A stretch of DNA of 8,758 nucleotides, from the NCBI GenBank assembly GCA_902766545.1, contig CACXEC010000051.1:1-8758 (forward strand), in the 5' to 3' direction. A model generated the notes under the pieces. The model was not told the DNA's origin and did not search any database. It was given only the letters and a program-made list of their open reading frames with translations. The DNA is from an uncultured Erysipelotrichaceae bacterium (lineage in GTDB: Bacteria; Bacillota_I; Bacilli_A; RF39; UBA660). The position numbers were made by a program, and so were the translations under genes. This document shows, one piece after another, positions 6,050-8,758 of this stretch. The first letter of the stretch is position 1; every line of letters begins with the position of its first letter.

Positions 6050-6551
6050 AAAAATAGTTAATTTTATTATTGGAATTTTTGGTGCTGGGAGTGCAATAGG
6101 TGTAAAGTATTTGATAATATTTATTATATCTTTAATGCCAATTCTAGAACTTCGTGGTGGATTACTTGCTGCTTCCATTTTGGGGCTTCCTGCACTTCCA
6201 TCTTATTTAATTTGTATTGTTGGTAATTTAATTCCAATTCCTTTAATATTATGGTTTTTAGATTCAGTATTTGCTTTTATGAAAAAACATAATATTTTAA
6301 AAAAATTTGTTTTATTTTGTGAGAGAAAAGGCAACGAAAAAAAATATAAAATTGAAAAATATGGCTTTTGGGGATTAGTTTTATTTGTTGGCGTGCCACT
6401 TCCTGGAACTGGTGCATGGACCGGATGTTTAATTGCTACGATGCTTAGAATGGATAAGAAAAAAGCTTTTTTAGCATCTTTGATTGGTGTAATAATGGCA
6501 AGCGTTATTATGATGATAATAAGCTATGGAATTCTTGGTAATCTAATCTAA
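6042..6551 (+). CDS. COG2426 small multidrug export family membrane protein (PF06695)
   Basis: This 169-residue polytopic membrane protein carries the two conserved signatures of the family. MPILELRGG (residues 32-40) lies early in the protein, and GVPLPGTGAWTG (117-128) lies in a re-entrant-looking segment after the central basic loop (80-108). Predicted hydrophobic segments are about 5-32, 41-76, 109-119 and 142-166. The name 'small multidrug export protein' is inherited from the Pfam family. A transport function is plausible, since the motifs resemble DedA/TVP38-like re-entrant loops, but the substrate is unknown. The start is ATG 6042 with GAGGAT at 6032-6037. An in-frame GTG at 6030 would add four residues but overlaps that ribosome site. 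It overlaps the PLP enzyme gene by 8 nt (ATGAGTAA), so the two are coupled and it may move a product or substrate of that enzyme; this is inference. Confidence 0.9.
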   Translation: MSKKIVNFIIGIFGAGSAIGVKYLIIFIISLMPILELRGGLLAASILGLPALPSYLICIVGNLIPIPLILWFLDSVFAFMKKHNILKKFVLFCERKGNEKKYKIEKYGFWGLVLFVGVPLPGTGAWTGCLIATMLRMDKKKAFLASLIGVIMASVIMMIISYGILGNLI

Positions 6552-6646
6552 ATAATCATATATGTGTATATTCTAACTGTTCATTAACCTTTATGATTAC
6601 TAATAAACTGATAGTTTAATATTTGTGGTTAAATCTTAGATTATTA
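6552..6646 (+). other. Non-coding spacer with inverted repeats, no clear terminator
   Basis: I see no credible gene here. TAATCATA (6553-6560) has its perfect reverse complement TATGATTA at 6592-6599. TAAACT-GAT-AGTTTA (6604-6618) can form a small hairpin, and TTAACC (6584-6589) complements GGTTAA (6627-6632) around it. The first pairing cannot nest with the last, so they would be alternatives or a pseudoknot. No T run follows any of them, so the preceding operon has no recognisable terminator here. In DNA this AT-rich, pairings of this length are partly expected by chance. Confidence 0.45.
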
Positions 6647-6675
6647 TTGACTTTTATGAGTAATAATTTTATAAT
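6647..6675 (+). promoter_or_regulatory. Sigma-A promoter of the T-box-ileS unit
   Basis: TTGACT (6647-6652) and a perfect TATAAT (6670-6675) are separated by exactly 17 nt, the best promoter match in the window. Transcription should begin near 6682, which fits the start of the T-box leader. Initiation is therefore expected to be strong, with control exerted at the terminator downstream. Confidence 0.9.
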
Positions 6676-6681
6676 TTAAGA

Positions 6682-6897
6682 CATAAAGCAGTTGAGGAAG
6701 ACGGTATAATATAAGGTATTTAGAGAGTCTATGTATCGGTGAAAATAGATATACTAAGTATTATATAGATCACTTCTGATGTAATTATGTGGTAAGCATA
6801 ATTCGCGTGATTGCGTTAAAGATTTAAGCGTATGAAATAAGTTCATAAACTAAGGTGGTACCGCGGATCATTTCGCCCTTAGATTTATGAACTTTTT
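6682..6897 (+). promoter_or_regulatory. T-box leader, isoleucine-specific (specifier ATC)
   Basis: This leader senses uncharged tRNA and permits ileS transcription when isoleucine is scarce. The T-box AAGGTGGTACCGCG is at 6852-6865. The antiterminator forms from AAGG (6852-6855) with CCTT (6877-6880) and GCG (6863-6865) with CGC (6874-6876), leaving the bulge TGGTACC. TGGT (6856-6859) would pair with the ACCA end of tRNA-Ile. In Stem I, GAAG (6697-6700) pairs with CTTC (6773-6776) and TATAATA (6705-6711) with TATTATA (6759-6765). They enclose a specifier loop whose 3' side holds ATC (6769-6771) followed by the customary A. AGAGAG (6722-6727) and a distal hairpin (6728-6732 with 6745-6749) complete Stem I. 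AATTATG/CATAATT (6783-6789, 6797-6803) is a Stem II-like hairpin. The adjoining ileS gene confirms the isoleucine reading. Confidence 0.95.
6831..6897 (+). terminator. T-box-controlled terminator with competing upstream hairpin
   Basis: AAGTTCATAAA (6839-6849) pairs perfectly with TTTATGAACTT (6884-6894), and CTAAGG (6850-6855) with CCTTAG (6877-6882), with A6883 bulged; T6893-6897 follow. TATGAA (6831-6836) can instead pair with TTCATA (6842-6847) and so capture the 5' arm of the terminator. The antiterminator lies inside the terminator stem. Confidence 0.85.
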
Positions 6898-6902
6898 ATT
6901 TT

Positions 6903-6910
6903 AAGGAGGA
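6903..6910 (+). promoter_or_regulatory. Strong ribosome binding site of ileS
   Basis: AAGGAGGA is the closest match to the consensus Shine-Dalgarno in the window, four bases before ATG 6914. It lies just downstream of the terminator T run and is not paired in either leader state I can draw, so control should be transcriptional rather than translational. Confidence 0.85.
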
Positions 6911-6913
6911 TTT

Positions 6914-8758
6914 ATGGAATTTAAAGAATTAGACAAAAGAAAAGTTCATGAGGTTGAAAGTGAAATTTTATCATCATGGAAAAAAATGAATATTTTAGAA
7001 AAATCTACTAGAGGAGATAAAGATTTTGTGTTTTATGATGGACCAATCTATGCTAATGCTAAACCTGGTATTCATCATGTACTTGCTAAAACTATTAAGG
7101 ATTCATTTACTAAATATAAAGTAATGCAAGGGTATCGTGTTTATAGAAAAATTGGGCTAGACACTCATGGACTTCCTATTGAAGTTAATGTAGAGAAAAA
7201 ATTAGGTTTTAAATCTAAAGCTGATATTGAGAAGTTTGGAGTAGAAAACTTCTGTATTGAATGTAATAAAGCAACTGCTGAAAATATTGATGAAATAAAT
7301 GATTTAACTTATATGATGGGTCAATTTATTGATTGTGATCATCCTTATATTACGTGTACTAATGACTATATTGAATCTGAATGGTGGATTATTAAAGAAA
7401 TGCATAAGAAAGGGCTTTTATATCATGGAAATAAAGTCTTATGGTATTGTCCAAGATGTGGCACAGAACTTTCACAAAATGAGGTATCACAAGGATATCA
7501 AGAAGATCCAGTTAATTCAATTATAGTTCCATTTAAAAAGCAAGATGAAGATGTATACTTTTTGGTTTGGACAACAACTCCGTGGACTTTAATTGCTAAT
7601 GTAGCTTTATGCGTTAATCCAGATTTAACTTATGTAAAGGTTGAATCTATGGGTTATAAATTTATTTTAGCAGAAAGTTTATTGGAAAAAGTATTAGGTG
7701 AAGATATAAAAATCTTAGAAAAATATAAAGGTACTGATTTAGTGGGTATGACTTATGAGCAATTAATGCCTTTTGTGACACCAGATGGTGAATGTTTTAA
7801 AGTAGTAGCTGATAATTATGTATCTGATAGTGATGGAACTGGTATTGTTCATATAGCTCCTGCTTATGGTGCTGATGATAACAGGGTATGTAAAGAAAAT
7901 GCAATCGGCTTTGTAAATCCAGTTGGTCCAGATGGATGTTATACTGAGGGCCCTTGGACAGGAAGATTAGTTACTGATCCTGAGCTTGAAATTGATATTT
8001 TAAAATATTTAAAAGAAAATGATAAATTATTTAGGAAAATAAAGCTTACTCATGATTATCCTCATTGTTGGAGATGTAAAAGTGCTTTAATTAGTTACCC
8101 TAAACCAGCTTGGTATATTGCAACAACAGCATATAAAGATAAGATTATAGAGGCAAATAAAAAAATTAATTGGTATCCAGACTATGTTGGTGAAAAAAGA
8201 TTTGCTAACTGGCTTGATAATATGATTGACTGGGGAATATCTCGTAACCGTTATTGGGGATGCCCGATGCCGGTATGGACTTGTGATTGTGGTCATGTAG
8301 AAGTTATTGGATCCTTAGATGAATTACAAGAAAAAGTAATTGAAGATATAAATGTTAGAGATGTTGAACTTCATAGACCTTATGTTGATGATTTGCATAT
8401 TAAATGCCCGGATTGTGGTAAAACTATGAATAGAGTATTAGATGTCTTAGATGTATGGTTTGATTCAGGAGTTATGCCATATGCCCAATTTCATTATCCG
8501 TTCGAAAATAAAGAAGTTTTTGAAAATCAATTTCCAGCTGATTTTATTGCTGAAGGGCTTGATCAAACACGTGGATGGTTTTATGTTTTACTTGTAATAT
8601 CTACAATTATTTCTGGAGATTCTTCATTCAAAAATGTAGTAGTAAATGATATGGTACTAGATAGTCAAGGAAAGAAAATGAGTAAGTCTACTGGTAATAT
8701 TATCGATCCAATTGAAGCTATTAAAACTTATGGAGCTGATAATGTAAGATGGTATATG
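6914..8758 (+). CDS. ileS: Isoleucyl-tRNA synthetase, type 2 (IleS2), 3' truncated by window
   Basis: The first 615 codons of a class I synthetase charging tRNA-Ile are present; full-length relatives are about 1,030-1,050 residues. The catalytic domain starts with YDGPIYANAKPGIHHVLAKT (41-60), where the HxGH signature reads GIHH (52-55), then GLDTHGLPIE (81-90). A CPRC pair is at 179-182. The CP1 editing domain shows VWTTTPWT (218-225) and GTGIVHIAPAYGADD (308-322), with Asp322 near the expected editing aspartate. WGC-PMPVW (448-455), Cys457/Cys459 with Cys498/Cys501 as a likely zinc site, WFDSG (515-519), EGLDQTRGWF (547-556) and KMSKS (588-592) follow. The ANxKPGIHH pattern is that of type-2 IleRS, shared with Bacteroidota and eukaryote-like enzymes and associated with mupirocin resistance. 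ATG 6914 is fixed by AAGGAGG upstream. Expression is controlled by the T-box leader. The reading frame is intact to the edge. Confidence 0.97.
   Translation, partial: MEFKELDKRKVHEVESEILSSWKKMNILEKSTRGDKDFVFYDGPIYANAKPGIHHVLAKTIKDSFTKYKVMQGYRVYRKIGLDTHGLPIEVNVEKKLGFKSKADIEKFGVENFCIECNKATAENIDEINDLTYMMGQFIDCDHPYITCTNDYIESEWWIIKEMHKKGLLYHGNKVLWYCPRCGTELSQNEVSQGYQEDPVNSIIVPFKKQDEDVYFLVWTTTPWTLIANVALCVNPDLTYVKVESMGYKFILAESLLEKVLGEDIKILEKYKGTDLVGMTYEQLMPFVTPDGECFKVVADNYVSDSDGTGIVHIAPAYGADDNRVCKENAIGFVNPVGPDGCYTEGPWTGRLVTDPELEIDILKYLKENDKLFRKIKLTHDYPHCWRCKSALISYPKPAWYIATTAYKDKIIEANKKINWYPDYVGEKRFANWLDNMIDWGISRNRYWGCPMPVWTCDCGHVEVIGSLDELQEKVIEDINVRDVELHRPYVDDLHIKCPDCGKTMNRVLDVLDVWFDSGVMPYAQFHYPFENKEVFENQFPADFIAEGLDQTRGWFYVLLVISTIISGDSSFKNVVVNDMVLDSQGKKMSKSTGNIIDPIEAIKTYGADNVRWYM

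Noticed and set aside
6632..6642. AATCTTAGATT palindrome just upstream of the ileS -35 as a repressor operator
   Set aside because: It is short and AT-rich, no regulator gene is nearby, and control is already explained by the T-box.
7329..7526. 65-codon open frame on the plus strand inside ileS
   Set aside because: It is out of frame with a clearly intact IleS reading frame and shows no family resemblance.
8087..8296. 69-codon open frame on the minus strand inside ileS
   Set aside because: It lies opposite conserved IleS sequence (the WGISRNRYWGC region) and has no start-site support.

Overview
The window is strongly AT-rich (roughly a quarter to 30% G+C by eye). All genes are on the + strand, spacing is tight, and the Shine-Dalgarno sites are of the AGGAGG/GGTGAT type. 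TGA ends a gene (109-111) and every tryptophan I checked is TGG, so the standard bacterial code applies. A transcriptional T-box leader, extended -10 promoters, an InlB-repeat/BspA-type surface protein and a PF06838 'aluminium resistance' gene together suggest a low-GC Bacillota. An uncultured gut Bacilli lineage near RF39 or Erysipelotrichales is my best guess; the placement is inference.

Layout. (1) 1-2511, envelope operon: the 3' end of a PAP2 phosphatase overlaps a classical short-chain dehydrogenase (SDR). A possible internal promoter precedes uppP (undecaprenyl-diphosphate phosphatase), and then comes a membrane-anchored protein whose C-terminal half looks like a thioredoxin fold without cysteines. 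A perfect 12-bp terminator closes the unit. (2) 2577-4118, a monocistronic surface protein: N-terminal anchor, two InlB B-repeats, a Thr/Lys stalk and seven exact 25-residue BspA/DUF285 repeats, closed by a terminator. (3) 4171-6551, a translationally coupled operon: FabG-like SDR, PLP-dependent 'methionine gamma-lyase/aluminium resistance' protein, and a COG2426 small membrane exporter. (4) 6552-6913, a regulatory region: a near-consensus sigma-A promoter and an isoleucine T-box leader with specifier ATC. (5) 6914-8758, the first 615 codons of a type-2 isoleucyl-tRNA synthetase, which runs off the end.

How the parts connect: region 1 fits recycling of the lipid carrier for wall synthesis (PAP2 and UppP both act on prenyl or phospholipid phosphates). 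Region 2 is an adhesin-like protein. Region 3 is an uncharacterised but tightly coupled three-gene unit. Regions 4-5 are an isoleucine-starvation switch driving an IleRS.

The most informative points are the swapped active-site signature in IleS (Gly-Ile-His-His where HxGH is normal), linked in the literature to very strong mupirocin resistance; the T-box architecture, in which the antiterminator is nested inside the terminator stem; the cysteine-less thioredoxin-like protein; and the repeat history of the surface protein. I found no CRISPR, transposase, tRNA, rRNA or phage gene, and no clearly undescribed system. The nearest candidate is the SDR / PF06838 / COG2426 coupled operon.
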